From NCBI GenBank assembly GCA_036785325.1, contig JAXIVH010000050.1, forward strand, positions 124,001 through 188,000: a stretch of 64,000 bases of DNA, written 5' to 3'. The notes below the pieces were generated by a model, which saw nothing but the letters and a program-made list of their open reading frames with translations, had not been told where the DNA came from and ran no database searches. Made by a program: the position numbers and the translations under genes. Source of the DNA: Urophycis tenuis (Eukaryota; Chordata; Actinopteri; Gadiformes; Phycidae). How positions within the stretch are numbered: position 1 is the stretch's first letter; each line of letters opens with the position of its first letter. This document shows, piece by piece, positions 21,741 to 35,112 of this stretch.

Positions 21741-22244
21741 TTGGAACGGCATGATCCCATATCGCTGTGAAGGGATGGCGTTAACCAGGTGGGCGTGCAA
21801 CCCCTCGAGAGAGTTGCTGCCTCGCCGGCACTTGTACTTGTTCAGCCGGATGCAGTTCTTCACAACCACCTTCACAGAGACATACAGCTGTATGCCAGGG
21901 GGGTCCTGTAACACACAACCTATTGCAAGGTCCTCATTTATGCTGTTGTCATTTTGAAATGTTACCATATACAAGTTTGAATGGTTTTGACACACGATGA
22001 CTGCAGAGACAGCTGCAGGATGGCCCACGAAGCAGGACGGAGGGGGCCTGTGGCTGTGCGGGGAGGACCAGCGGTATGGGTGCTGCCGACACAGGGGGCG
22101 GGCGGGCCACAGGCTGATGCAGCAGGAGGCCTCGGCTGGAGGCGGGTGGGCGCAGGAGGCTTCGGCCGGGTGGAGGACGACAACGCAGTGGGCTGAACGG
22201 GCCGGTTGGTGGGAGTCACAGGCTCTGGCTCATCAACAAATAAC
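21741..22244 (-). pseudogene. Exon-like block, copy 9 (class A), CGA intact
   Basis: Module 21426-22456. TTTG-interrupted microsatellite. A private change, TGCTGTTGTC, turns NDTS into NDNS in the downstream frame. Confidence 0.5.
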
Positions 22245-22456
22245 CTGGAAATATAAAATACACACGTGATCAGTATTGATATTGATATCTTTTATAAGAA
22301 CACTGTTCATACCGTTTACACTTTTTATACAACTGTTTATACAATGTCCATACTGTTTATTTATTAATGTTTATCACTGAAAAATAAAGGTGACTTGGTA
22401 TGACTTGTGTGCTATTTTCTTTCCACAGCCAACAGAACACACATGAATCAGCTTAT

Positions 22457-23912
22457 TATTTCGACGACCCATGGGCAAATATAGTCATGCCATACGTCGT
22501 TGGAAAGCTTAGATTTCCCCGTTTAAAATGAGCCCATCTCCGAGCAATTTGGTTGCTCACAGACAAATCTGCGTCAGGTTGACTGAAGTCTACACAGCAG
22601 CTAAAGACATACCTTCAACGTTTCAATTAACATCAATCTTTCCTTACAGAACACAAATTAATTAGCTTAGTATTTCAACGACCCTTTAGTGAATATAGTC
22701 TTGCCATACGCCGTTGGAAAGCTTAGATTTCCCCGCTTAAAATGAGCCCATCCGCGAGCAGTCTGGTTGATCACAGACTAAACTGCGTCAGGTTGACTAA
22801 AGTCTACCCAGCAGCTAAAAACATACCTTCAACGTTTCAATTAACATCAATCTTTCCTTACAGAACACAAATTAATTAGCTTAGTATTTCAACGACCCAT
22901 GAGTCAATATAGTCTTGCCATACGCCTTTGGAAAGCTTAGATTTCCCCGCTTAAAATGAGCCCATCCGCGAGCAGTCTGGTTGATCACAGACTAAACTGC
23001 GTCAGGTTGAATGAAGTCTACCCAGCAGCTAAAAACATACCTTTAACGTTTCAATTAACATCAATCTTTCCTTACAGAACACAAATTAATTAGCTTAGTA
23101 TTTCAACGGCCCTTTGGTGAATATAGTCTTGCCATACGCCGTTGGAAAGCTTAGATTTCCCCGCTTATAATGAGCCCATCCCCGAGCAATTTGGTTGCTG
23201 ACAGACAAATCTGCGTCAGGTTGACTGAAGTCTACACAGCAGCTAAAGACATACCTTCAACGTTTCAATTAACATCAATCTTTCCTTACAGAACACAAAT
23301 TAATTAGCTTAGTATTTAAACGACCCATGAGTCAATATAGTCTTGCCATACGCCGTTGAAAAGCTTAGATTTCCCTGCTTAAAATGAGCCCATCCGCCAG
23401 CAGTCTGGTTGATCACAGACAAAACTGTGTCAGGTTGAGTGAAGTCTACCCAGCAGCTAAAAACATACCTTCAACGTTTCAATTAACATCAATCTTTCCT
23501 TACAGAACACAAATTAATTATCTTAGTATTTCAACGACCCATGAGTCAATATAGTCTTGCCATACGCCGTTGGAAAGCTTAGATTTCCCCGCTTAAAATG
23601 AGCCCATCCGCGAGCAGTCTGGTTGCTCACAGACAAAACTGCGTCAGGTTGACTGAAGTCTACCCAGCAGCTAAAAACATACCTTCAACGTTTCAATTAA
23701 GATCAATCTTTCAATAAAGAACAGAAATTAATTAGCTTAGTATTTCAACGACCCATGACTCAATATAATCTTGCCATACGCCGTTGGGAACCTTAGATTT
23801 CCCCGCTTAAAATGAGCCCATCCCCGAGCAATTTGGTTGATCACAGACTAAACTGCGTCAGGTTGACTGAAGTCTACCCAGCAGCTAAAAACATACCTTC
23901 AACTTTTCAATT
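22457..23912 (+). repeat. Satellite array 9: seven monomers
   Basis: 6 x 214 + 172 bp, carrying the same marker variants as array 6 (6,323 bp upstream) and array 14 (10,211 bp downstream). Confidence 0.97.
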
Positions 23913-24185
23913 CACACGTTTTTTTTGTAATACGTGTAGCTATGATAAAGGACACATGTTTTGGCCTGTTTTATTATTCATAGTTGGCTTAACAGTAATA
24001 GAATATTATTATATGCTATAAGTGACCAGACGTCCGAGATCAAAACTGGGAGCATAATCCCCGAGAAGGGGGAAAAAAAGGGTCAGCTATGTTTAAGTAT
24101 ATATATATATGTGTGTGTATATATGCGTGTGTGTGTGTGTATATATGCGCGTGTGTGTGTGTGTGTGTGTGTTTTAATCACTTAC

Positions 24186-24689
24186 TTGGAACGGCATGAT
24201 CCCACATCGCTGTGAAGGGATGGCGTTAACCAGGTGGGCGTGCAACCCCTCGAGAGAGTTGCTGCCTCACCGGCACTTGTACTTGTTCAGCCGGATGCAG
24301 TTCTTCACAACCACCTTCACAGAGACATACAGCTGTATGCCAGGGGGGTCATGTAACACACAACCTATTGCAAGGTCCTCATTTATGCTGGTGTCATTTT
24401 GAAATGTTACCATATACAAGTTTGAATGGTTTTGACACACGATGACTGCAGAGACAGCTGCAGGATGGCCCACGAAGCAGGACGGAGGGGGCCTGTGGCT
24501 GTGCGGGGAGGACCAGCGGTATGGGTGCTGCCGACACAGGGGGCGGGCGGGCCACAGGCTGACGCAGCAGGAGGCCTCGGCTGGAGGCGGGTGGGCGCAG
24601 GAGGCTTCGGCCGGGTGGAGGACGACAACGCAGTGGGCTGAACGGGCCGGTTGGTGGGAGTCACAGGCTCTGGCTCATCAACAAATAAC
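24186..24689 (-). pseudogene. Exon-like block, copy 10 (class E), internal stop
   Basis: Module 23913-24901. TGA and HDPP. By eye I see no difference from copy 7 in the block. The following array starts TATTTTGACG, a change shared with the array after copy 15. Confidence 0.5.
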
Positions 24690-24901
24690 CTGGAAATATA
24701 AAATACACACGTGATCAGTATTGATATTGATATCTTTTATAAGAACACTGTTCATACCGTTTACACTTTTTATACAACTGTTTATACAATGTCCATACTG
24801 TTTATTTATTAATGTTTATCACTGAAAAATAAAGGTGACTTGGTATGACTTGTGTGCTATTTTCTTTCCACAGCCAACAGAACACACATGAATCAGCTTA
24901 T

Positions 24902-26785
24902 TATTTTGACGACCCATGGGCAAATATAGTCATGCCATACGTCGTTGGAAAGCTTAGATTTCCCCGTTTAAAATGAGCCCATCTCCGAGCAATTTGGTTG
25001 CTCACAGACAAATCTGCGTCAGGTTGACTGAAGTCTACACAGCAGCTAAAGACATACCTTCAACGTTTCAATTAACATCAATCTTTCCTTACAGAACACA
25101 AATTAATTAGCTTAGTATTTCAACGACCCATGAGTCAATATAGTCTTGCCATACGCCGTTGGAAAGCTTAGATTTCCCCGCTTAAAATGAGCCCATCCGC
25201 GAGCAGTCTGGTTGATCACAGACTAAACTGCGTCAGGTTGACTGAAGTCTACCCAGCAGCTAAAAACATACCTTAAACGTTTCAATTAACATCAATCTTT
25301 CCTTACAGAACACAAATTAATTAGCTTAGTATTTCAACGACCCTTTGGTGAATATAGTCTTGCCATACGCCGTTGGAAAGCTTAGATTTCCCCGCTTAAA
25401 ATGAGCCCATCCGCGAGCAGTCTGGTTGATCACAGACTAAACTGCGTCAGGTTGACTGAAGTCTACCCAGCAGCTAAAAACATACCTTCAACGTTTCAAT
25501 TAACATCAATCTTTCCTTACAGAACACAAATTAATTAGCTTAGTATTTCAACGACCCATGAGTCGATATAGTCTTGCCATACGCCGTTGGGAAGCTTAGA
25601 TTTCCCCGCTTAAAATGAGCCCATCCGCGAGCAGTCTGGTTGATCACAGACTAAACTGCGTCAGGTTGACTGAAGTCTACCCAGCAGCTAAAAACATACC
25701 TTCAACGTTTCAATTAACATCAATCTTTCCTTACAGAACACAAATTAATTAGCTTAGTATTTCAACGACCCTTTGGTGAATATAGTCTTGCCATACGCCG
25801 TTGGAAAGCTTAGATTTCCCCGCTTATAATGAGCCCATCCCCGAGCAATTTGGTTGCTCACAGACTAAACTGCGTCAGGTTGACTGAAGTCTACCCAGCA
25901 GCTAAAAACATACCTTCAACGTTTCAATTAACATCAATCTTTCCTTACAGAACACAAATTAATTAGCTTAGTATTTCAACGACCCATGAGTCGATATAGT
26001 CTTGCCATACGCCGTTGGAAAGCTTAGATTTCCCCGCTTAAAATGAGCCCATCCGCGAGCAGTCTGGTTGATCACAGACTAAACTGCGTCAGGTTGACTG
26101 AAGTCTACCCAGCAGCTAAAAACATACCTTCAACGTTTCAATTAACATCAATCTTTCCTTACAGAACACAAATTAATTAGCTTAGTATTTCAACGACCCT
26201 TTGGTGAATATAGTCTTGCCATACGCCGTTGGAAAGCTTAGATTTCCCCGCTTATAATGAGCCCATCCCCGAGCAATTTGGTTGCTCACAGACAAAACTG
26301 CGTCAGGTTGACTGAAGTCTACCCAGCAGCTAAAAACATACCTTCAACGTTTCAATTAACATCAATCTTTCCTTACAGAACACAAATTAATTAGCTTAGT
26401 ATTTCAACGACCAATGAGTCAATATAGTCTTGCCATACGCCGTTGGAAAGCTTAGATTTCCCCGCTTAAAATGAGCCCATCCGCGAGCAGTCTGCTTGCT
26501 CACAGACAAAACTGCGTCAGGTTGACTGAAGTCTACCCAGCAGCTAAAAACATACCTTCAACGTTTCAATTAAGATCAATCTTTCAATAAAGAACAGAAA
26601 TTAATTAGCTTAGTATTTCAACGACCCATGACTCAATATAGTCTTGCCATACGCCGTTGGGAACCTTAGATTTCCCCGCTTAAAATGAGCCCATCCCCGA
26701 GCAATTTGGTTGCTCACAGACAAAACTGCGTCAGGTTGACTGAAGTCTACCCAGCAGCTAAAAACATACCTTCAACTTTTCAATT
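24902..26785 (+). repeat. Satellite array 10: nine monomers
   Basis: 8 x 214 + 172 bp. Inside it CCCATGAGTCGATATAG and CCCTTTGGTGAATA monomers alternate, a two-monomer (428-bp) sub-period seen at 25547, 25761, 25975 and 26189. Duplicated as array 15. Confidence 0.97.
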
Positions 26786-27021
26786 CACGCGTTTTTTTTG
26801 TAACACGTGTAGCTATGATAAAGGACACATGTTTTGGCCTGTTTTATTATTCATAGTTGGCTTAACAGTAATAGAATATTATTGTATGCTATAAGTGACC
26901 AGACGTCCGAGATCAAAACTGGGAGCATAATCCCCGAGAAGGGGGAAAAAAAGGGTCAGCTATGTTTAAGTATATATATATATGTGTGTATATATAAGTG
27001 TGTGTGTGTGTGTATATAAGC

Positions 27022-27068
<47 letters not shown>

Positions 27069-27078
27069 AATCACTTAC

Positions 27079-27582
27079 TTGGAACGGCATGATCCCACAT
27101 CGCTGTGAAGGGACGGCGTTAACCAGGTGGGCGTGCAACCCCTCGAGAGAGTTGCTGCCTCACCGGCACTTGTACTTGTTCAGCCGGATGCAGTTCTTCA
27201 CAACCACCTTCACAGAGACATACAGCTGTATGCCAGGGGGGTCATGTAACACACAACCTATTGCAAGGTCCTCATTTATGCTGGTGTCATTTTGAAATGT
27301 TACCATATACAAGTTTGAATGGTTTTGACACACGATGACTGCAGAGACAGCTGCAGGATGGCCCACGAAGCAGGACAGAGGGGGCCTGTGGCTGTGCGGG
27401 GAGGACCAGCGGTATGGGTGCTGCCGACACAGGGGGCGGGCGGGCCACAGGCTGATGCAGCAGGAGGCCTCGGCTGGAGGCGGGTGGGCGCAGGAGGCTT
27501 CGGCCGGGTGGAGGACGACAACGCAGTGGGCTGAACAGGCCGGTTGGTGGGAGTCACAGGCTCTGGCTCATCAACAAATAAC
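27079..27582 (-). pseudogene. Exon-like block, copy 11 (class F), internal stop
   Basis: Module 26786-27794. TGA and HDPP, plus GCAGGACAGAGG and GAACAGGCC shared with copy 16 (GAACAGGCC also with 22). The microsatellite has a private TATATAAGCGCG. The tail ends CATGAATCATC. Confidence 0.5.
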
Positions 27583-27794
27583 CTGGAAATATAAAATACA
27601 CACGTGATCAGTATTGATATTGATATCTTTTATAAGAACACTGTTCATACCGTTTACACTTTTTATACAACTGTTTATACAATGTCCATACTGTTTATTT
27701 ATTAATGTTTATCACTGAAAAATAAAGGTGACTTGGTATGACTTGTGTGCTATTTTCTTTCCACAGCCAACAGAACACACATGAATCATCTTAT

Positions 27795-28180
27795 TATTTC
27801 GACGACCCATGGGCAAATATAGTCATGCCATACGTCGTTGGAAAGCTTAGATTTCCCCGTTTAAAATGAGCCCATCTCCGAGAAATTTGGTTGCTCACAG
27901 ACAAATCTGCGTCAGGTTGACTGAAGTCTACACAGCAGCTAAAGACATACCTTCAACGTTTCAATTAACATCAATCTTTCCTTACAGAACACAAATGAAT
28001 TAGCTTAGTATTTCAACGACCCTTTAGTGAATATAGACTTGCCATACGCCGTTGGAAAGCTTAGATTTCCCCGCTTAAAATGAGCCCATCCGCGAGCAGT
28101 CTGGTTGATCACAGACTAAACTGCGTCAGGTTGACTGAAGTCTACCCAGCAGCTAAAAACATACCTTCAACTTTTCAATT
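27795..28180 (+). repeat. Satellite array 11: two monomers
   Basis: 214 + 172 bp, first-edge plus class A edge monomer. Confidence 0.97.
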
Positions 28181-28426
28181 CACGCGTTTTTTTTGTAATA
28201 CGCGTAGCTCTGATAAAGGACACATGTTTTGGCCTGTTTTATTATTCATAGTTGGCTTAACAGTAATAGAATATTATTATATGCTATAAGTGACCAGACG
28301 TCCGAGATCAAACCTGGGAGCATAATCCCCGAGAAGGGGGAAAAAAAGGGTCAGCTATGTTTAAGTATATATATATATGTGTGTGTATATATGCGAGTGT
28401 GTGTGTGTGTGTATATATGCGCGCGC

Positions 28427-28481
<55 letters not shown>

Positions 28482-28493
28482 TTAATCACTTAC

Positions 28494-28997
28494 TTGGAAC
28501 GGCATGATCCCATATCGCTGTGAAGGGATGGCGTTAACCAGGTGGGCGTGCAACCCCTCGAGAGAGTTGCTGCCTCGCCGGCACTTGTACTTGTTCAGCC
28601 GGATGCAGTTCTTCACAACCACCTTCACAGAGACATACAGCTGTATGCCAGGGGGGTCCTGTAACACACAACCTATTGCAAGGTCCTCATTTATGCTGGT
28701 GTCATTTTGAAATGTTACCATATACAAGTTTGAATGGTTTTGACACACGATGACTGCAGAGACAGCTGCAGGATGGCCCACGAAGCAGGACGGAGGGGGC
28801 CTGTGGCTGTGCGGGGAGGACCAGCGGTATGGGTGCTGCCGACACAGGGGGCGGGCGGGCCACAGGCTGATGCAGCAGGAGGCCTCGGCTGGAGGCGGGT
28901 GGGCGCAGGAGGCTTCGGCCGGGTGGAGGACGACAACGCAGTGGGCTGAACGGGCCGGTTGGTGGGAGTCACAGGCTCTGGCTCATCAACAAATAAC
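28494..28997 (-). pseudogene. Exon-like block, copy 12 (class A), CGA intact
   Basis: Module 28181-29209. Consensus class A with ATGCAG. It is the right-hand end of the first unit of the 10.2-kb duplication. Confidence 0.5.
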
Positions 28998-29209
28998 CTG
29001 GAAATATAAAATACACACGTGATCAGTATTGATATTGATATCTTTTATAAGAACACTGTTCATACCGTTTACACTTTTTATACAACTGTTTATACAATGT
29101 CCATACTGTTTATTTATTAATGTTTATCACTGAAAAATAAAGGTGACTTGGTATGACTTGTGTGCTATTTTCTTTCCACAGCCAACAGAACACACATGAA
29201 TCAGCTTAT

Positions 29210-30237
29210 TATTTCGACGACCCATGGGCAAATATAGTCATGCCATACGTCGTTGGAGAGCTTAGATTTCCCCGTTTAAAATGAGCCAATCTCCGAGCAA
29301 TTTGGTTGCTCACAGACAAATCTGCGTCAGGTTGACTGAAGTCTACACAGCAGCTAAAGACATACCTTCAACGTTTCAATTAACATCAATCTTTCCTTAC
29401 AGAACACAAATGAATTAGCTTAGTATTTCAACGACCCTTTAGTGAATATAGTCTTGCCATACGCCGTTGGAAAGCTTAGATTTCCCCGCTTAAAATGAGC
29501 CCATCCGCGAGCAGTCTGGTTGATCACAGACTAAACTGCGTCAGGTTGACTGAAGTCTACCCAGCAGCTAAAAACATACCTTCAACGTTTCAATTAACAT
29601 CAATCTTTCCTTACAGAACACAAATTAATTAGCTTAGTATTTCAATGACCCATGAGTCAATATAGTCTTGCCATACGCCGTTGGAAAGCTTAGATTTCCC
29701 CGCTTAAAATGAGCCCATCCGCGAGCAGTCTGGTTGATCACAGACTAAACTGCGTCAGGTTGACTGAAGTCTACCCAGCAGCTAAAAACATACCTTCAAC
29801 GTTTCAATTAACATCAATCTTTCCTTACAGAACACAAATTAATTAGCTTAGTATTTCAACGACCAATGAGTCAATATAGTCTTGCCATACGCCGTTGGAA
29901 AGCTTAGATTTCCCCGCTTAAAATGAGACCATCCGCGAGCAGTCTGCTTGCTCACAGACAAAACTGCGTCAGGTTGACTGAAGTCTACCCAGCAGCTAAA
30001 AACATACCTTCAACGTTTCAATTAAGATCAATCTTTCAATAAAGAACAGAAATTAATTAGCTTAGTATTTCAACGACCCATGACTCAATATAGTCTTGCC
30101 ATACGCCGTTGGGAACCTTAGATTTCCCCGCTTAAAATGAGCCCATCCCCGAGCAATTTGGTTGCTCACAGACAAAACTGCGTCAGGTTGACTGAAGTCT
30201 ACCCAGCAGCTAAAAACATACCTTCAACTTTTCAATT
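29210..30237 (+). repeat. Satellite array 12: five monomers
   Basis: 4 x 214 + 172 bp. The first monomer has GGAGAGCTTAG, losing its HindIII site, and GAGCCAATCTCC. Relative to array 7 it is two monomers shorter, while its last two monomers are the same. Confidence 0.97.
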
Positions 30238-30477
30238 CACGCGTTTTTTTTGTAACACGTGTAGCTATGATAAAGGACACATGTTTTGGCCTGTTTTATT
30301 ATTCATAGTTGGCTTAACAGTAATAGAATATTATTGTATGCTATAAGTGACCAGACGTCCGAGATCAAAACTGGGAGCATAATCCCCGAGAAGGGGGAAA
30401 AAAAGGGTCAGCTATGTTTAAGTATATATATATATGTGTGTATATATAAGTGTGTGTGTGTGTGTATATATGCGCGC

Positions 30478-30522
<45 letters not shown>

Positions 30523-30532
30523 AATCACTTAC

Positions 30533-31036
30533 TTGGAACGGCATGATCCCACATCGCTGTGAAGGGACGGCGTTAACCAGGTGGGCGTGCAACCCCTCGA
30601 GAGAGTTGCTGCCTCACCGGCACTTGTACTTGTTCAGCCGGATGCAGTTCTTCACAACCACCTTCACAGAGACATACAGCTGTATGCCAGGGGGGTCATG
30701 TAACACACAACCTATTGCAAGGTCCTCATTTATGCTGGTGTCATTTTGAAATGTTACCATATACAAGTTTGAATGGTTTTGACACACGATGACTGCAGAG
30801 ACAGCTGCAGGATGGCCCACGAAGCAGGACGGAGGGGGCCTGTGGCTGTGCGGGGAGGACCAGCGGTATGGGTGCTGCCGACACAGGGGGCGGGCGGGCC
30901 ACAGGCTGACGCAGCAGGAGGCCTCGGCTGGAGGCGGGTGGGCGCAGGAGGCTTCGGCCGGGTGGAGGACGACAACGAAGTGGGCTGAACGGGCCGGTTG
31001 GTGGGAGTCACAGGCTCTGGCTCATCAACAAATAAC
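30533..31036 (-). pseudogene. Exon-like block, copy 13 (class F), internal stop
   Basis: Module 30238-31248. TGA and HDPP. It is the partner of copy 8 in the 10.2-kb duplication, except for AACGAAGTGG, otherwise seen only in copy 5, and a TG tract three repeats longer. Confidence 0.5.
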
Positions 31037-31248
31037 CTGGAAATATAAAATACACACGTGATCAGTATTGATATTGATATCTTTTATAAGAACACTGTTC
31101 ATACCGTTTACACTTTTTATACAACTGTTTATACAATGTCCATACTGTTTATTTATTAATGTTTATCACTGAAAAATAAAGGTGACTTGGTATGACTTGT
31201 GTGCTATTTTCTTTCCACAGCCAACAGAACACACATGAATCAGCTTAT

Positions 31249-31634
31249 TATTTCGACGACCCATGGGCAAATATAGTCATGCCATACGTCGTTGGAAAGC
31301 TTAGATTTCCCCGTTTAAAATGAGCCCATCTCCGAGAAATTTGGTTGCTCACAGACAAATCTGCGTCAGGTTGACTGAAGTCTACACAGCAGCTAAAGAC
31401 ATACCTTCAACGTTTCAATTAACATCAATCTTTCCTTACAGAACACAAATGAATTAGCTTAGTATTTCAACGACCCTTTAGTGAATATAGACTTGCCATA
31501 CGCCGTTGGAAAGCTTAGATTTCCCCGCTTAAAATGAGCCCATCCGCGAGCAGTCTGGTTGATCACAGACTAAACTGCGTCAGGTTGACTGAAGTCTACC
31601 CAGCAGCTAAAAACATACCTTCAACTTTTCAATT
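31249..31634 (+). repeat. Satellite array 13: two monomers
   Basis: 214 + 172 bp, same as array 8. Confidence 0.97.
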
Positions 31635-31884
31635 CACGCGTTTTTTTTGTAATACGCGTAGCTCTGATAAAGGACACATGTTTTGGCCTGTTTTATTATT
31701 CATAGTTGGCTTAACAGTAATAGAATATTATTATATGCTATAAGTGACCAGACGTCCGAGATCAAACCTGGGAGCATAATCCCCGAGAAGGGGGAAAAAA
31801 AGGGTCAGCTATGTTTAAGTATATATATATATGTGTGTGTATATATGCGAGTGTGTGTGTGTGTGTGTATATATGCGCGCGCGC

Positions 31885-31939
<55 letters not shown>

Positions 31940-31951
31940 TTAATCACTTAC

Positions 31952-32455
31952 TTGGAACGGCATGATCCCATATCGCTGTGAAGGGATGGCGTTAACCAGG
32001 TGGGCGTGCAACCCCTCGAGAGAGTTGCTGCCTCGCCGGCACTTGTACTTGTTCAGCCGGATGCAGTTCTTCACAACCACCTTCACAGAGACATACAGCT
32101 GTATGCCAGGGGGGTCCTGTAACACACAACCTATTGCAAGGTCCTCATTTATGCTGGTGTCATTTTGAAATGTTACCATATACAAGTTTGAATGGTTTTG
32201 ACACACGATGACTGCAGAGACAGCTGCAGGATGGCCCACGAAGCAGGACGGAGGGGGCCTGTGGCTGTGCGGGGAGGACCAGCGGTATGGGTGCTGCCGA
32301 CACAGGGGGCGGGCGGGCCACAGGCTGATGCAGCAGGAGGCCTCGGCTGGAGGCGGGTGGGCGCAGGAGGCTTCGGCCGGGTGGAGGACGACAACGCAGT
32401 GGGCTGAACGGGCCGGTTGGTGGGAGTCACAGGCTCTGGCTCATCAACAAATAAC
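31952..32455 (-). pseudogene. Exon-like block, copy 14 (class A), CGA intact
   Basis: Module 31635-32667. Partner of copy 9, lacking its private NDNS change, with one TG repeat more. Confidence 0.5.
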
Positions 32456-32667
32456 CTGGAAATATAAAATACACACGTGATCAGTATTGATATTGATATC
32501 TTTTATAAGAACACTGTTCATACCGTTTACACTTTTTATACAACTGTTTATACAATGTCCATACTGTTTATTTATTAATGTTTATCACTGAAAAATAAAG
32601 GTGACTTGGTATGACTTGTGTGCTATTTTCTTTCCACAGCCAACAGAACACACATGAATCAGCTTAT

Positions 32668-34123
32668 TATTTCGACGACCCATGGGCAAATATAGTCATG
32701 CCATACGTCGTTGGAAAGCTTAGATTTCCCCGTTTAAAATGAGCCCATCTCCGAGCAATTTGGTTGCTCACAGACAAATCTGCGTCAGGTTGACTGAAGT
32801 CTACACAGCAGCTAAAGACATACCTTCAACGTTTCAATTAACATCAATCTTTCCTTACAGAACACAAATTAATTAGCTTAGTATTTCAACGACCCTTTAG
32901 TGAATATAGTCTTGCCATACGCCGTTGGAAAGCTTAGATTTCCCCGCTTAAAATGAGCCCATCCGCGAGCAGTCTGGTTGATCACAGACTAAACTGCGTC
33001 AGGTTGACTAAAGTCTACCCAGCAGCTAAAAACATACCTTCAACGTTTCAATTAACATCAATCTTTCATTACAGAACACAAATTAATTAGCTTAGTATTT
33101 CAACGACCCATGAGTCAATATAGTCTTGCCATACGCCTTTGGAAAGCTTAGATTTCCCCGCTTAAAATGAGCCCATCCGCGAGCAGTCTGGTTGATCACA
33201 GACTAAACTGCGTCAGGTTGAATGAAGTCTACCCAGCAGCTAAAAACATACCTTTAACGTTTCAATTAACATCAATCTTTCCTTACAGAACACAAATTAA
33301 TTAGCTTAGTATTTCAACGGCCCTTTGGTGAATATAGTCTTGCCATACGCCGTTGGAAAGCTTAGATTTCCCCGCTTATAATGAGCCCATCCCCGAGCAA
33401 TTTGGTTGCTGACAGACAAATCTGCGTCAGGTTGACTGAAGTCTACACAGCAGCTAAAGACATACCTTCAACGTTTCAATTAACATCAATCTTTCCTTAC
33501 AGAACACAAATTAATTAGGTTAGTATTTAAACGACCCATGAGTCAATATAGTCTTGCCATACGCCGTTGAAAAGCTTAGATTTCCCTGCTTAAAATGAGC
33601 CCATCCGCCAGCAGTCTGGTTGATCACAGACAAAACTGTGTCAGGTTGAGTGAAGTCTACCCAGCAGCTAAAAACATACCTTCAACGTTTCAATTAACAT
33701 CAATCTTTCCTTACAGAACACAAATTAATTATCTTAGTATTTCAACGACCCATGAGTCAATATAGTCTTGCCATACGCCGTTGGAAAGCTTAGATTTCCC
33801 CGCTTAAAATGAGCCCATCCGCGAGCAGTCTGGTTGCTCACAGACAAAACTGCGTCAGGTTGACTGAAGTCTACCCAGCAGCTAAAAACATACCTTCAAC
33901 GTTTCAATTAAGATCAATCTTTCAATAAAGAACAGAAATTAATTAGCTTAGTATTTCAACGACCCATGACTCAATATAATCTTGCCATACGCCGTTGGGA
34001 ACCTTAGATTTCCCCGCTTAAAATGAGCCCATCCCCGAGCAATTTGGTTGATCACAGACTAAACTGCGTCAGGTTGACTGAAGTCTACCCAGCAGCTAAA
34101 AACATACCTTCAACTTTTCAATT
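32668..34123 (+). repeat. Satellite array 14: seven monomers
   Basis: 6 x 214 + 172 bp. Third copy of the array 6 type. It has TTAGGTTAGTATTTAAACG, shared with array 21 and not with arrays 6 and 9, and a private CTTTCATTACAG. Confidence 0.97.
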
Positions 34124-34396
34124 CACACGTTTTTTTTGTAATACGTGTAGCTATGATAAAGGACACATGTTTTGGCCTGTTTTATTATTCATAGTTGGCT
34201 TAACAGTAATAGAATATTATTATATGCTATAAGTGACCAGACGTCCGAGATCAAAACTGGGAGCATAATCCCCGAGAAGGGGGAAAAAAAGGGTCAGCTA
34301 TGTTTAAGTATATATATATATGTGTGTGTATATATGCGTGTGTGTGTGTGTATATATGCGCGTGTGTGTGTGTGTGTGTGTGTTTTAATCACTTAC

Positions 34397-34900
34397 TTGG
34401 AACGGCATGATCCCACATCGCTGTGAAGGGATGGCGTTAACCAGGTGGGCGTGCAACCCCTCGAGAGAGTTGCTGCCTCACCGGCACTTGTACTTGTTCA
34501 GCCGGATGCAGTTCTTCACAACCACCTTCACAGAGACATACAGCTGTATGCCAGGGGGGTCATGTAACACACAACCTATTGCAAGGTCCTCATTTATGCT
34601 GGTGTCATTTTGAAATGTTACCATATACAAGTTTGAATGGTTTTGACACACGATGACTGCAGAGACAGCTGCAGGATGGCCCACGAAGCAGGACGGAGGG
34701 GGCCTGTGGCTGTGCGGGGAGGACCAGCGGTATGGGTGCTGCCGACACAGGGGGCGGGCGGGCCACAGGCTGACGCAGCAGGAGGCCTCGGCTGGAGGCG
34801 GGTGGGCGCAGGAGGCTTCGGCCGGGTGGAGGACGACAACGCAGTGGGCTGAACGGGCCGGTTGGTGGGAGTCACAGGCTCTGGCTCATCAACAAATAAC
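34397..34900 (-). pseudogene. Exon-like block, copy 15 (class E), internal stop
   Basis: Module 34124-35112, the third member of the 2,445-bp block (array plus module) and of the same length as copies 7 and 10. Confidence 0.5.
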
Positions 34901-35112
34901 CTGGAAATATAAAATACACACGTGATCAGTATTGATATTGATATCTTTTATAAGAACACTGTTCATACCGTTTACACTTTTTATACAACTGTTTATACAA
35001 TGTCCATACTGTTTATTTATTAATGTTTATCACTGAAAAATAAAGGTGACTTGGTATGACTTGTGTGCTATTTTCTTTCCACAGCCAACAGAACACACAT
35101 GAATCAGCTTAT

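Larger units (their letters stand above)
18579..29209 (+). repeat. 10.2-kb higher-order unit, first copy
   Basis: Arrays of 7, 2, 7, 9 and 2 monomers with modules of class F, A, E, F and A. 10,631 bp. Confidence 0.9.
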
